Assembly (NCBI GenBank): GCA_027452125.1
Contig: DAIDGZ010000026.1
Span: 1 to 33,872, forward strand
Length of the DNA stretch: 33,872 nt
Direction of reading: 5' to 3'
Source: Acidobacteriaceae bacterium
GTDB lineage: Bacteria > Acidobacteriota > Terriglobia > Terriglobales > Acidobacteriaceae
Shown: piece after piece, positions 8,017-20,102 of the stretch
Numbering within the stretch: position 1 is the first letter of the stretch
Layout of the letters: each line of letters opens with the position of its first letter
Made by a program: the position numbers and the translations under genes
Notes under the pieces: generated by a model
The model's database searches: none
What the model saw: only the letters and a program-made list of their open reading frames with translations
What the model was told of the DNA's origin: nothing

Positions 8017-9051
8017 ATGAAAAGAAGCTACTCTGCTGCCTTGCTCGCCGTCGCAGCCGGATGTCTGGTTGCGGCCTCCATCTCCACACCTGCCCGCGCC
8101 GCCACGCCCTCCGGGGCTCAGGTCTATGCCGACCACTGCGCCATCTGCCACGGCGATAACCGGCAGGGCAATCTGCCCGCTTTTCCGCCGCTCACCGGTA
8201 TCACCCACCGTATGAATGAGCAGCAGATTACCGCGCAGATTCATAACGGCAAAGGCCGCATGCCTGCCCAGCCCACGCTGCAGGGTGAGGAACTGAAGGC
8301 GCTGCTCCAATTCCTCACCACCTCCGATACCCCTGCCGCAAAACCCGCGCACGCCGGTTCCGCCGCCTCGCAGGACTCCAGCCAGGTACAAGCCGGCAAG
8401 GCCACCTTCCAGCAGAACTGCGCCTTCTGTCACGGACGCGATGCGATGGGTGGCGAGTCCGGTCCCGATCTCACGCAATCCAAGATCGTCGCTGCTGACC
8501 GCAACGGCAACCTCATCGGCAACGTGGTTCGCCAGGGCCGCCCGGACCAGAAGATGCCGGCCTTCAACTTCTCTGATTCAGAGATTCAAAACCTCGCCGC
8601 GTACATCCATTCTCAGACGGCCATGGCCGCCAGGCACAAGGGCAAGCGCCGCGGCGTCACCGTTGAAGACCTCCAAACCGGCAACGCCGCTGCAGGCAAA
8701 GCCTACTTTGGCCATGAGTGCGCACAGTGCCATTCGGCAAGCGGCGACCTGGCGCATGTCGCCTCGCGTTACCAGGGCCTCCTGTTGGAGGAGCGCATGC
8801 TCTATCCGCGCGGCGCCAAAAGCAAAGTGACGGTGACTCTGGCCAACGGCCAAACCGTGGCTGGCACCCTTGCCTATCAGGATGAGTTCACCATCGCGCT
8901 CACTGACGCGCAGGGCAACTACCACTCCTGGCCGGTCAGCGCGGTTCACTTCAAAGTGGACTCGCCGGTGGACGGGCACATCAAGCTGTTCCCGCGCTAC
9001 ACCGACGACGACGTCCACAACCTGATGGCTTATCTGCAAACGCTGCGCTAA
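8017..9051 (+). CDS. Secreted three-haem c-type cytochrome
   Basis: This 344-residue protein has a signal peptide (residues 1-28, cut after PARA) and three CXXCH haem sites: CAICH at 41, CAFCH at 135 and CAQCH at 235. The first two domains end in likely Met ligands (GRMPAQ and KMPAFNF). The third domain has an insertion of about 60 residues between its haem site and the closing helix (YTDDDVHNLMAYLQTL). That insertion is strand-rich (VTVTLANGQTVAGTL, FTIALTDAQG), and no MP-type ligand is obvious. It likely carries electrons in the periplasm from the PQQ dehydrogenase that begins 39 bases later. The start codon is adjacent to a weak ribosome-binding site (CCGGGA). The partner assignment is by neighbourhood. 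Confidence 0.9.
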   Translation: MKRSYSAALLAVAAGCLVAASISTPARAATPSGAQVYADHCAICHGDNRQGNLPAFPPLTGITHRMNEQQITAQIHNGKGRMPAQPTLQGEELKALLQFLTTSDTPAAKPAHAGSAASQDSSQVQAGKATFQQNCAFCHGRDAMGGESGPDLTQSKIVAADRNGNLIGNVVRQGRPDQKMPAFNFSDSEIQNLAAYIHSQTAMAARHKGKRRGVTVEDLQTGNAAAGKAYFGHECAQCHSASGDLAHVASRYQGLLLEERMLYPRGAKSKVTVTLANGQTVAGTLAYQDEFTIALTDAQGNYHSWPVSAVHFKVDSPVDGHIKLFPRYTDDDVHNLMAYLQTLR

Positions 9052-9090
9052 GCTGCCGCGCGCATCGCACTCATGAGGTCACATCTCGCC

Positions 9091-10647
9091 ATGAAGCTCA
9101 AGAAAGAAGCACTGTTCGCCGCCCTGCTTTCTCTGGTTGCCTTCCCCGCTATCGCGCGGAGCCAGTCTCTCGATCCCTCCACGCTGCTGAAGCCGGCGGT
9201 GAATAGCTGGCCGCAGTATCACGGTGACTACACCGGACGTCGCCACAGCAGCCTCACCCAGATCACCCCGCGCAACGTCGGCAGCCTGGGCCTGGCCTGG
9301 GCCTTCCAGACCGAGCAAACCGCGCACATCAAGTCCACCCCGCTGGTCGTGGATGGCGTCATCTACTTCACCGTGCCCGATAACGTGTGGGCCGTGGATG
9401 CCCGCTCCGGCCACATGATCTGGCACTACTACCGGCATGCCACGCAGGGCGACCACATCGGCCAGCGCGGCGTGGCCATGTACAAGGGCTGGCTCTACTT
9501 CACCACCCCGGACTGCCACCTGATCTCGCTCAACGCCAAAGACGGCAGCGTGCGCTGGGACAAGACCTTCGCCGATGTCAATCAGGGCTATTGGGCCACC
9601 ATGTCTCCGCTCGTCGTGAAAGACCACGTCATCGTCGGCATCTCCGGCGACTTTGACAACCTGGTCGGCTTCCTGCGCTCCTTCGATCCGGAAACCGGCG
9701 CAACGCAGTGGCAGTGGAATTCCACGCCCCCACTCGGCACCCCGCACAGCACCACCGGCGGCATGACCTGGATGACCGGTACCTACGACCCCTCGCTCAA
9801 TCTCATCTACTGGGGCACCGGCAATCCTACCCCGGTGCTCAACGGCAAGCCCCGCCCCGGGCCCAATCCCTGGACCTGCAGCATCGTGGCCCTCAATCCG
9901 GATACCGGCAAGCTGGTCTGGGGCTTCCAGGTGTCCCCGCACGACACCCATGACTGGGATGCGGTCGAAACGCCCGTGCTGGTCGATGGCATATTCAAGG
10001 GCAAGCCGCACAAGATGGTGATGCAGGCCTCGCGCAACGGCTACTTCTTCGTGCTCGACCGGGAAACCGGCAAGGACCTGCTCACTGTTCCCTTCGGCCC
10101 CGTGAACTGGGCCAAGGGCATCGACGCCGAGGGCCACCCCATTCCCAATCCCGAGAAGGAGCCGGCACCGGATGGCCGCGTCATCGCCCCCGCCGAGGGT
10201 GGACTCACCAACTTCCGCGCCCCCAGCTTCGATCCCAAAACCGGCCTCTTCCTGGTGGATGCCAGCCCCAGTTGGAGCATCTACTTCGCCAAGCCCGCCG
10301 ACGGCGACTATGGCTGGGCCGGCGCCGACTACGGCCTGTGGAGCAAGGGCGTACTCGAACCCATCGACTACCAGACGGGCAAGATCCGCTGGACGCACCT
10401 GCTCGGTGCCAGTGGATCGGGCGCCGGCGTGCTCACCACCGACTCCGGCCTCACCTTCACCGGCGACTCCTACGGCAGCGTGCTGGCGCTCGACACTGCC
10501 ACCGGCAAGACCCTGTGGCACGCCGGCATGGGCTTCGGCATGCAAAGCTCGCCCATCACGTATATGCTGGATGGCCGGCAGTATCTGATGACCAGCAGCG
10601 GCGGCGTACTCTTTGCCTGGGCGCTGCCGCAAAGCGCAGCTAAGTAA
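9091..10647 (+). CDS. PQQ-dependent beta-propeller dehydrogenase (alcohol dehydrogenase-like)
   Basis: This 518-residue protein has a signal peptide (MKLKKEALFAALLSLV..., cut near ARSQS) and repeated propeller blades with WD/AxDxxTG-type strands. It keeps the active-site segment HDTHDWDAVETP, whose Asp288 or Asp290 is the likely catalytic base, and the YWGTGNPTPVLNG metal-site segment seen in quinoprotein alcohol dehydrogenases. At the position of the metal-binding Glu (GISGE type) it has Asp187 (GISGDF). There is no vicinal Cys-Cys disulfide and no haem motif, so it must pass electrons out, probably to the upstream cytochrome. The ATG at 9091 was chosen because it gives a clean signal peptide; AGGT lies about 11 bases upstream and another in-frame ATG is at 9073. 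The substrate is unknown. Confidence 0.85.
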   Translation: MKLKKEALFAALLSLVAFPAIARSQSLDPSTLLKPAVNSWPQYHGDYTGRRHSSLTQITPRNVGSLGLAWAFQTEQTAHIKSTPLVVDGVIYFTVPDNVWAVDARSGHMIWHYYRHATQGDHIGQRGVAMYKGWLYFTTPDCHLISLNAKDGSVRWDKTFADVNQGYWATMSPLVVKDHVIVGISGDFDNLVGFLRSFDPETGATQWQWNSTPPLGTPHSTTGGMTWMTGTYDPSLNLIYWGTGNPTPVLNGKPRPGPNPWTCSIVALNPDTGKLVWGFQVSPHDTHDWDAVETPVLVDGIFKGKPHKMVMQASRNGYFFVLDRETGKDLLTVPFGPVNWAKGIDAEGHPIPNPEKEPAPDGRVIAPAEGGLTNFRAPSFDPKTGLFLVDASPSWSIYFAKPADGDYGWAGADYGLWSKGVLEPIDYQTGKIRWTHLLGASGSGAGVLTTDSGLTFTGDSYGSVLALDTATGKTLWHAGMGFGMQSSPITYMLDGRQYLMTSSGGVLFAWALPQSAAK

Positions 10648-10651
10648 ACGA

Positions 10652-10717
10652 GCAGCGGGTGAATCAACCGCCCGCTGCCCTCCACTCCACGCCCTGGGGA
10701 TCGGCTTTCCCCAGGGC
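10652..10717 (+). terminator. Two tandem hairpins after the PQQ gene
   Basis: The first stem pairs GCAGCGGG (10652-10659) with CCCGCTGC (10671-10678), starting 4 bases after the stop codon. The second pairs GCCCTGGGG (10691-10699) with CCCCAGGGC (10709-10717). The second is followed by CAATTCATTTCTCC, which is moderately T-rich. Together they probably end the cytochrome-PQQ transcript before the GH28 gene. Confidence 0.6.
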
Positions 10718-10777
10718 CAATTCATTTCTCCAGACTCTCCCCCCACACACACTAAGGCAAGAGATACGGAGGCAACC

Positions 10778-12424
10778 ATGTTACGACGCGATTTTCTGGC
10801 AGGCTCCTCGCTCGCGATGGGCATCTCTGCGGCAGCAGTCGGCTCTGCCGCTCCTCTGCGAGCGGCAAAAAATATCCTGGACTACGGCGCGGCGCCCGAT
10901 GGCAAAACGCTGTGCACCACCGCCCTGCAACGTGCCATTGACGAGGTGTTCCGCGCCGGCGGCGGCCTGGTCTACGCGCCGCCGGGCAACTACCTGGTCG
11001 GCGGCCTCGAGCTGAAAAGCCGCGTCACGCTCTATCTGGAGGCTGGTTGCACCCTGTTGGGCAGTCCCAACCTCGACGATTACACCTATCGTCCCGGCCT
11101 GCCCAGGGGCGGCAGCGATATCGACGGCTATCACGTCATCTACGCCCGCGGCGCGGAAGACATTGCCCTCTGCGGCCTCGGCACTGTCGACGGGCAGGGT
11201 GAAAACTGGTGGGAGCCGAATCCTCTCCGGCCCGCCGCCATGCCCGAAGATGAGTGGCACGACGTCGCCTCCGGCCACTTCCAGGCCAAATACAACAACA
11301 CCCGCCCCTCACCCATGGTGGAGATTGTCGAGTGCCGCAACGTGCGCCTCAGCGGCATTACCCTCCGTAACTCCGCCGGCTGGACGCTCCGCCCCATCGG
11401 CTGTGAAACCGTCGTCATCGATGGTGTGCGCATCCGCAATCCCTACTGGGGCCGCAACACCGACGGCATGGACATTACCGCCTGTCGCAACGTCTTCGTC
11501 TCCAACTGCGACATCCTCGGCGGCGACGACGGTATCTGCCTCAAGAGTGAGAATCAGTACGGCGACAGCGTGCCCGCCAGCAAGAACATCACCATCACCA
11601 ACTGCGTCGTGGCCAGCGCCAGCAACGGCTTCAAGATGGGTACGGCCACACGCGGCGCGTTCGAGAACATCGTCTTCTCCAACTCCGTCCTCTACGCCGA
11701 CGACGACAGCCCTATGATGAATCGCGTCATTGGCGGCATCAATGTGGAGACCGTCGACGGCGGCAGCGTGGATGGCGTTGTCATCTCCAACATCCGCATG
11801 CAGAACGTGCGCGCCCCCATCTTTGTCCGCCTCGGCTCGCGAACCCCCGGTAGGAACAGCTTTGTGCGCAACGTGCTCATCGAGGGCGTGGATGCGGTCG
11901 GTTCCATCGTCACCAGTTCCATCACCGGCGTCCCCGGACTGCGGCCCACCGACGTAACCATCAGCGACTGCCGCCTCCGTACGGTGGCCGGAGGCACAGC
12001 AGAGTGGGCCGGCCGCGCCATTCCTGAAGTAGCCGACAAGTATCCAGAATCCTGGATGATGGGCCGTCTGCCCGCCTACGGCTTCTACGCGCGTCACGCG
12101 GATCGCGTGCGGTTGCGCAATCTGGAGATCATCACCGACAAGCCCGACGGCCGCCCGGCCATCGTCTGCGACGACGTGAACGATGTAATCCTCAGCGGGC
12201 TCGAGTTGTCCAAACCGGCCGGCGATGCTCCGCTGATCCAGCTAAAGGACACGCAGCGCGCCTATCTCAACACCATGCGCTCGCCCCAGGGCAACAAGCT
12301 CTTCGTGCAGGTCAGCGGCGCTGCATCCAGCGGCATTGCCCTGCGCGGCAACCTGCTCAACCCCGGCGAACAGACAGTCAGCAGGACCAGCGGTGCCCCC
12401 GACGACGCAGCCAGCGTCGAGTAA
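10778..12424 (+). CDS. Glycoside hydrolase family 28 protein (polygalacturonase-like), Tat-exported
   Basis: This 548-residue protein starts MLRRDFLAGSSLAMG, a twin-arginine-type signal with an Ala-rich core (residues 1-30). A right-handed beta-helix follows, opening with NILDYGAAPDGKTL. GH28 catalytic motifs are NTDG (Asp229) and GDD (Asp250, Asp251). In place of the third GH28 motif (GHG) it has NGFKMG at 283-288, as in many bacterial relatives with exo or rhamnogalacturonan-type activity. GGAGG lies 5 bases before the ATG at 10778; the frame extends upstream without a plausible signal. GH28 enzymes hydrolyse alpha-1,4-galacturonosyl linkages in pectin. Which linkage this one cuts cannot be told from sequence. 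It is near, but not co-oriented with, the rhamnosidase run. Confidence 0.88.
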   Translation: MLRRDFLAGSSLAMGISAAAVGSAAPLRAAKNILDYGAAPDGKTLCTTALQRAIDEVFRAGGGLVYAPPGNYLVGGLELKSRVTLYLEAGCTLLGSPNLDDYTYRPGLPRGGSDIDGYHVIYARGAEDIALCGLGTVDGQGENWWEPNPLRPAAMPEDEWHDVASGHFQAKYNNTRPSPMVEIVECRNVRLSGITLRNSAGWTLRPIGCETVVIDGVRIRNPYWGRNTDGMDITACRNVFVSNCDILGGDDGICLKSENQYGDSVPASKNITITNCVVASASNGFKMGTATRGAFENIVFSNSVLYADDDSPMMNRVIGGINVETVDGGSVDGVVISNIRMQNVRAPIFVRLGSRTPGRNSFVRNVLIEGVDAVGSIVTSSITGVPGLRPTDVTISDCRLRTVAGGTAEWAGRAIPEVADKYPESWMMGRLPAYGFYARHADRVRLRNLEIITDKPDGRPAIVCDDVNDVILSGLELSKPAGDAPLIQLKDTQRAYLNTMRSPQGNKLFVQVSGAASSGIALRGNLLNPGEQTVSRTSGAPDDAASVE

Positions 12425-12462
12425 GCCCCCAGAACCGCGGCTCACCCGCAAGACCAAACAGA

Positions 12463-12507
12463 AAGGCCGTGCCTTCCGCGCCCAACAGGGCAGGAAGGCA
12501 CGGCCTT
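12463..12507. terminator. Bidirectional terminator between GH28 and RDD genes
   Basis: AAGGCCGTGCCTTCC (12463-12477) pairs perfectly with its 15-base complement at 12493-12507. Inside, GCCC (12480-12483) pairs with GGGC (12488-12491) around an AACA loop. It sits between two convergent genes. The minus-strand exit is T-rich (CTTTCTGTTTGG), so it should work best for the RDD gene. Confidence 0.85.
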
Positions 12508-12521
12508 CGCTCTTGTACGCG

Positions 12522-13805
12522 CTACGCCTTGCGCAGATAGGTGCCGGAAAGCCGATCGTGCCAGCTCAGCCGGTCCTCATCAAACAGCGCCCAGGCCACG
12601 CCCAGGCCCACAGGCAGCAGGGAGAGCGCCAGCGACCCCAGGCGGCTCCAGCGCTGTGCGCGGCTCACCGCCTTGCCCTCCAGCGTGCTCAGGCGGATGC
12701 GTGCATACTTCATGCCCGGCGTGCCCTTGCCCAGGGTAAAGAAGAACAGGTAGTAGACCACGGTGATCGCCGCAAAGGCCGCGGCCGCGCCGATCTCCAC
12801 AGTACGCAGGCTCGGCAATGTCGCCACATTGGCCACCGCGGTGTAGGCCGCTGCCAGAAATGCCGAGGTCATCAATGCGCCATCCACCACCAGTGCCAGC
12901 AGGCGCTGATGCGTCGGTGCCAGCTCCAGCGCTGGCGGAGCAGGCTCCGGCCGGGCAGGCTCGACAAGCGTCGGGGTCACCGGCGCTGCCTCCAGCTTGA
13001 TGGCCGACCACTCCGGCGCGGGCCACGTCGGTTCGCTGGCTACCACCGTCTCCTCGAGCGGCTCAGTAGAGATGGTCTGCGGATCGACCTCGAAGATGCT
13101 CAGTTGCGCTCCGGCGGCAGCGTAGGGCACTGCGGCCTCAGCCAGACGAGGACGCGCCTTGCGCGCCGCCACCAGCTCACGCGGAAACTCGATCAGGTTG
13201 GCGTGGATCGGCTGGGCCGGCTCCACCGCCACCGGGGCCGCCATCTCGTACTCTTCCATCGGCAGCGCGGCAGCCACCTGGGCCGAGGCCCGCCGCCATG
13301 CATCCAGCTCGCTCTCCAGCACGTCCAGTCCATGTACCGCGCGCATCGGCTCCGGCTCGGCAGGGCGCTCCGGGAAGTCCGGCTCCCAGCGCACCGCAAA
13401 CTCCGGCGCGGGCATCGACTCAACGGGACGGGGCGGCTCCACCACAGCCACAGGCTGCGGCCGGGACGGCTCCGGTTCAACGGACGCTGCTGCTTCCAGC
13501 CCGGCCAGTACAGACTTTGCCGCCGCATGCGCCTGTTGAGCCGCGCGCGACGCTGCCTCGGCGGCGCGCACCGCGGCGCGCGCCTCGTCCGCCAGCATCT
13601 CGCTATAGCTGGGAGCATTGGCAAAACGCTGAGCCACGCGCGCCGCAGCGGCTGCGGCACGGCTGCCGGCCGTCGCATGCGCGGGACTTTGCATGTCCTC
13701 TGCCTGCTCCGGTCCGCTCTTCCGCGTCCGATGCTCGGCGAGACGCCGGTTCACTTCCTGCTTCCACGTCGGTGCGAAGTTGATCTGGCTCGGCATTGTG
13801 CTCAC
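12522..13805 (-). CDS. RDD-family membrane protein with long Ala/Glu/Pro-rich N-terminal region
   Basis: This protein has 427 residues. The first ~285 are low-complexity, rich in Ala, Glu, Pro and Arg (for example RAAVRAAEAASRAAQQAHAAA), with no membrane segment. The last ~140 residues are an RDD domain: THQRLLALVVDGALM, two to three hydrophobic spans, FTLGKGTPGMKYARIRL and DEDRLSWHDRLSGTYL. RDD proteins are poorly defined; some are linked to transport or sodium tolerance. I start at GTG 13805, where GGGG lies 9 bases upstream; ATG 13796 is the alternative and would drop three residues. The frame continues upstream to 13952 but that part is unlike protein. It is divergent from lptD. Confidence 0.75.
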   Translation of the reverse strand: MSTMPSQINFAPTWKQEVNRRLAEHRTRKSGPEQAEDMQSPAHATAGSRAAAAAARVAQRFANAPSYSEMLADEARAAVRAAEAASRAAQQAHAAAKSVLAGLEAAASVEPEPSRPQPVAVVEPPRPVESMPAPEFAVRWEPDFPERPAEPEPMRAVHGLDVLESELDAWRRASAQVAAALPMEEYEMAAPVAVEPAQPIHANLIEFPRELVAARKARPRLAEAAVPYAAAGAQLSIFEVDPQTISTEPLEETVVASEPTWPAPEWSAIKLEAAPVTPTLVEPARPEPAPPALELAPTHQRLLALVVDGALMTSAFLAAAYTAVANVATLPSLRTVEIGAAAAFAAITVVYYLFFFTLGKGTPGMKYARIRLSTLEGKAVSRAQRWSRLGSLALSLLPVGLGVAWALFDEDRLSWHDRLSGTYLRKA

Positions 13806-13904
13806 GACAGTGTTCCCCTTTGCTTGCTGCAATAACGACCCTGCACATCTCAGGCAATGCCGGAGAGACAGAGAATTCAATGGAAAGGGGGGAGCGGAAG
13901 TCGT

Positions 13905-13974
13905 GCAGAAAAAACCATCGCCGTCCGCAAAGGAGCGCTCCGCGGCGGGCAATCGTGCGTCCGGATTTTTCTGC
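13905..13974. repeat. Nested inverted repeat in the RDD-lptD divergent gap
   Basis: GCAGAAAAAACC (13905-13916) is the inverted copy of GGATTTTTCTGC (13963-13974), with 11 of 12 bases matching. Between the arms lie a CCGC/GCGG pair and the perfect palindrome GGAGCGCTCC (13932-13941). The 239-base gap from 13806 to 14044 must hold the promoters of both flanking genes, so the element could be a regulatory or cruciform site. No other feature in the gap is clear. Confidence 0.5.
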
Positions 13975-14044
13975 TGCCAGAGCTGCGCGGCGTGCGTCCC
14001 ATCTTCAAGGGCCAGCGTTTGCTATGCTGAGCCTTGGTCCTCGG

Positions 14045-16552
14045 ATGCATCCTCGCACTTTAGTATTTATCACGCTGCTGGCTCTCTGTCACCTGCAACT
14101 TCGCGCGCAGGCGTTAACCAACGCGTTACCTCGCTCCGCAGAGGTCGCGGCGGGCTCCGCGCAGATTGCGGAAACGCCCTCCTCTGCCCTGCCTGATGAC
14201 CCCGGCCAGGAACTGTTGCCCGTAGCCACGCCCGAGCCCCTGCCGCCCAGCGGTGCCCCCGTCGAGTTGCACGCGCTCCAGCAGGTTTGGAATCCGAAGA
14301 CCAAAACGTGGACTCTCGACGGCGATGTGGTGGTGCATTACCGCGGCTACACTCTCCACGCCGACAAGGTCGTTTATCACCAGGCAACCTCGGACCTGGT
14401 GGCCGATGGCCATCTGGTGCTCTCCGGCGGGCCCAACGACATCCTCATCCGCGCCTCGCACGGCGAAATGCGCCTGAATGCGCACACCGCGCGCTTCTAC
14501 AACGTCAGCGGATCGCAGGGGCTGCACGCTCCGGTCGGCAACGGTGTCTACACCACCGGCAATCCCCTGCTCTTCTCCGGCCGCGTTCTCATCCAGTCCG
14601 GCGAGGGCAAGTACCGGCTCATCGACGGCTCCATCACCAACTGCCGCCTGCCCAGACCCGACTGGCGCGTGATCTCGCGCGCCATCGGCCTGGAAAACGG
14701 CAAGGCCTACACCAAAAACTCCTGGTTCGAATTTCTCGGCGTCCCGATCTTTTACCTGCCCTACCTGAGCCATCCGGTGAATGAAACCGAGCGGCAGAGC
14801 GGCCTGCTCATTCCCGTCTTCAGCGACTCATCCATCAAGGGCTTTGTGGTCGGCGAACAGGTGTACTGGGCCATCAACCGCAGCACGGACATGGTCCTGG
14901 GCACGGAGTACTTCTCCAAACGCGGCTGGGCCCCCAACGGCGACTTCCGCTACCGCGGCCGCGGTCTGAACAACCTGCTCGTACGCTGGAATGCCCTGCT
15001 CGACCGTGGCGTCGAAGCGGATACCGGCAAGACCGTGGGCGGTGTGCCGGTAATAGGCCACGTCAATCAGGGCGGCGTCGACCTGGTGGCTCAGGGCCGC
15101 CGCGATTTTTCGCCCGATCTGCGCCTGGCCGGCACAGTCGAATACCTTTCGAGCTATGTCTACCGGCTGGTCTTCAATGACATGTACACCCAGGCCGTCA
15201 GCTCCCAGGTAGCCAGCGATGTCTCCCTCACCTACGCCCACAATGGCCGCATCCCATCGCTTGAGGTCGATCGCTTCGAGAGCTTTGCCAGCCCCACCAA
15301 CGGCGACGAGGTCAGAATCCTGCACCTTCCGCGGCTGCGCTACGACGCCCTCGATCACCCTCTGGCCCGTACGCCCTTCTACTGGGATCTGGACTCCTCG
15401 CTCAGCTTCCTCGAGCGCTCCGAGCCCAACTTCCATGCCCGCAACCTCGGCCGTCTGGATATCTACCCGCACCTCTCCCTCCCCTTCGCCGCTGGGGGCT
15501 GGAACTTCGTGCCCGAGGGCGCGCTGCGCTGGACCTCGTACACCATCGGCCAGAATCCTGACCTCACCGGCGCCAATGGCGGTATCCCCACCATCAGCCA
15601 CGAACCCGTGCACCGCGGCGATATCGAGGCCTCCATCGATGTCCGCCCGCCGGCGCTGGAACGGGACTTCACCCTTGGCCATGGGCATCATGTGCTGCGC
15701 CACGTAATTGAGCCGGAGCTGACCTATCGCTACGTCACCGGCATCGGCGACAAGGCGCGCCGCGTCATCCAGATTGACACCACGGACATCGCCACTGACA
15801 CCAACGAGGCGGGCTACTCGCTGACCCAGCGCTTCTACCTACGCTCTACCGATGCGCAACCCTGCGCCACGGCAAAGAACACCCAGGCCGGCGGCTGCCC
15901 CCCCATGCCGCGCGAGTGGGCCAGTTGGACCATCGCGCAGAAATACTTCTTCAATCCAAACTTCGGCAACGCCCTTATCCCGGGCCGGCGCAACGTCTTT
16001 GACTCCACGCTGGACCTCACCGGCGTCGCCTTCCTCACCTCGCCGCGCAACCTCTCGCCGGTCACCTCGCGCATGCGCTTTGAGGCCATTCCCAATCTGC
16101 GCGTGCAGTGGGATCTGGACTACGATCCCCGCGCCGGGCGATTCGCCTCTGACAATCTCTACGCAGGATATAGTCGCGGACGCACCACGGTGGGCATAGG
16201 CCATGCGCTGCTGAACGCTGTGGATGAAAAGGGCAGCAAGGCCTCGCTGATCCAGAGCCAGCAGCTGGTGCCTTTTCTGGAAATAGGTCGGCCGGGCGGC
16301 AGCGGCCTCAACCTTGCCGCTCACGCCGGTTATGACTTTGCGCTGCATCAGTTGCAGTATGCCGGCGCGGAGGCCGCCTACAACTGGGACTGCTGCGGCC
16401 TCACCTTCGGCTACCGGCGCTTCCAGCTTGGCTCGCTGCGCGACGAGACCCAGTTGCTCTACAGCTTCACCCTGGCCAACTTCGGCTCGGTCGGCAACAT
16501 CCGCCGCGCCAACAGCGTCTTCCGCGATCCCTCGCAGCCCCCGCCGTACTGA
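14045..16552 (+). CDS. lptD: LPS-assembly protein LptD (OstA/Imp)
   Basis: This 835-residue outer-membrane protein has a signal peptide (MHPRTLVFITLLALC..., cut near LRAQA). After a Pro-rich linker comes an LptA/OstA-like beta-jellyroll (about residues 85-175; TWTLDGDVVVHYRGYTLHAD and DLVADGHLVLSGG). The C-terminal beta-barrel begins around KNSWFEFLGVPIFYLPYLS, the most conserved LptD segment, and ends ...RANSVFRDPSQPPPY. LptD with LptE places lipopolysaccharide in the outer leaflet, so this organism is expected to have LPS. The disulfide cysteines of the enterobacterial protein are not conserved. Neither ATG 14045 nor in-frame ATG 14024 has a good ribosome-binding site; 14045 gives the more compact signal peptide. 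Confidence 0.9.
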   Translation: MHPRTLVFITLLALCHLQLRAQALTNALPRSAEVAAGSAQIAETPSSALPDDPGQELLPVATPEPLPPSGAPVELHALQQVWNPKTKTWTLDGDVVVHYRGYTLHADKVVYHQATSDLVADGHLVLSGGPNDILIRASHGEMRLNAHTARFYNVSGSQGLHAPVGNGVYTTGNPLLFSGRVLIQSGEGKYRLIDGSITNCRLPRPDWRVISRAIGLENGKAYTKNSWFEFLGVPIFYLPYLSHPVNETERQSGLLIPVFSDSSIKGFVVGEQVYWAINRSTDMVLGTEYFSKRGWAPNGDFRYRGRGLNNLLVRWNALLDRGVEADTGKTVGGVPVIGHVNQGGVDLVAQGRRDFSPDLRLAGTVEYLSSYVYRLVFNDMYTQAVSSQVASDVSLTYAHNGRIPSLEVDRFESFASPTNGDEVRILHLPRLRYDALDHPLARTPFYWDLDSSLSFLERSEPNFHARNLGRLDIYPHLSLPFAAGGWNFVPEGALRWTSYTIGQNPDLTGANGGIPTISHEPVHRGDIEASIDVRPPALERDFTLGHGHHVLRHVIEPELTYRYVTGIGDKARRVIQIDTTDIATDTNEAGYSLTQRFYLRSTDAQPCATAKNTQAGGCPPMPREWASWTIAQKYFFNPNFGNALIPGRRNVFDSTLDLTGVAFLTSPRNLSPVTSRMRFEAIPNLRVQWDLDYDPRAGRFASDNLYAGYSRGRTTVGIGHALLNAVDEKGSKASLIQSQQLVPFLEIGRPGGSGLNLAAHAGYDFALHQLQYAGAEAAYNWDCCGLTFGYRRFQLGSLRDETQLLYSFTLANFGSVGNIRRANSVFRDPSQPPPY

Positions 16553-16562
16553 GACAGCGGCG

Positions 16563-16593
16563 GGGCATGACCCACTCTGCGCGGATCATGCCC
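16563..16593. terminator. Hairpin between convergent lptD and GH106 genes
   Basis: GGGCATGA (16563-16570) pairs perfectly with TCATGCCC (16586-16593) around a 15-base loop. It fills most of the 50-base gap between two convergent stop codons. There is no U tract on either side, so its strength as a terminator is uncertain. Confidence 0.5.
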
Positions 16594-16602
16594 GGCTGCC
16601 AG

Positions 16603-19971
<3,369 letters not shown>

Positions 19972-20102
19972 CTCCGTCCTCACTTTTGCTCTTCCAGAAA
20001 CACCGTTTCAGGCCCCTTACAAGCCGCCCGCGAAGCACCCCGAAATAATATCCTCATTGAAATCGACTGGCCAGAAAAATCCGCCCGCAACCCGGCTGCA
20101 AG

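Noticed and set aside
9079-10824. 581-residue minus-strand frame opposite the PQQ gene
   Set aside because: It is a GC-rich shadow frame with no signal, domain or ribosome-binding site, while the plus frame carries clear PQQ motifs.
12336-13835. 499-residue plus-strand frame opposite the RDD gene
   Set aside because: It is Arg/His/Gly/Gln-rich without recognisable domains and overlaps the GH28 end, terminator and the RDD domain read on the other strand.
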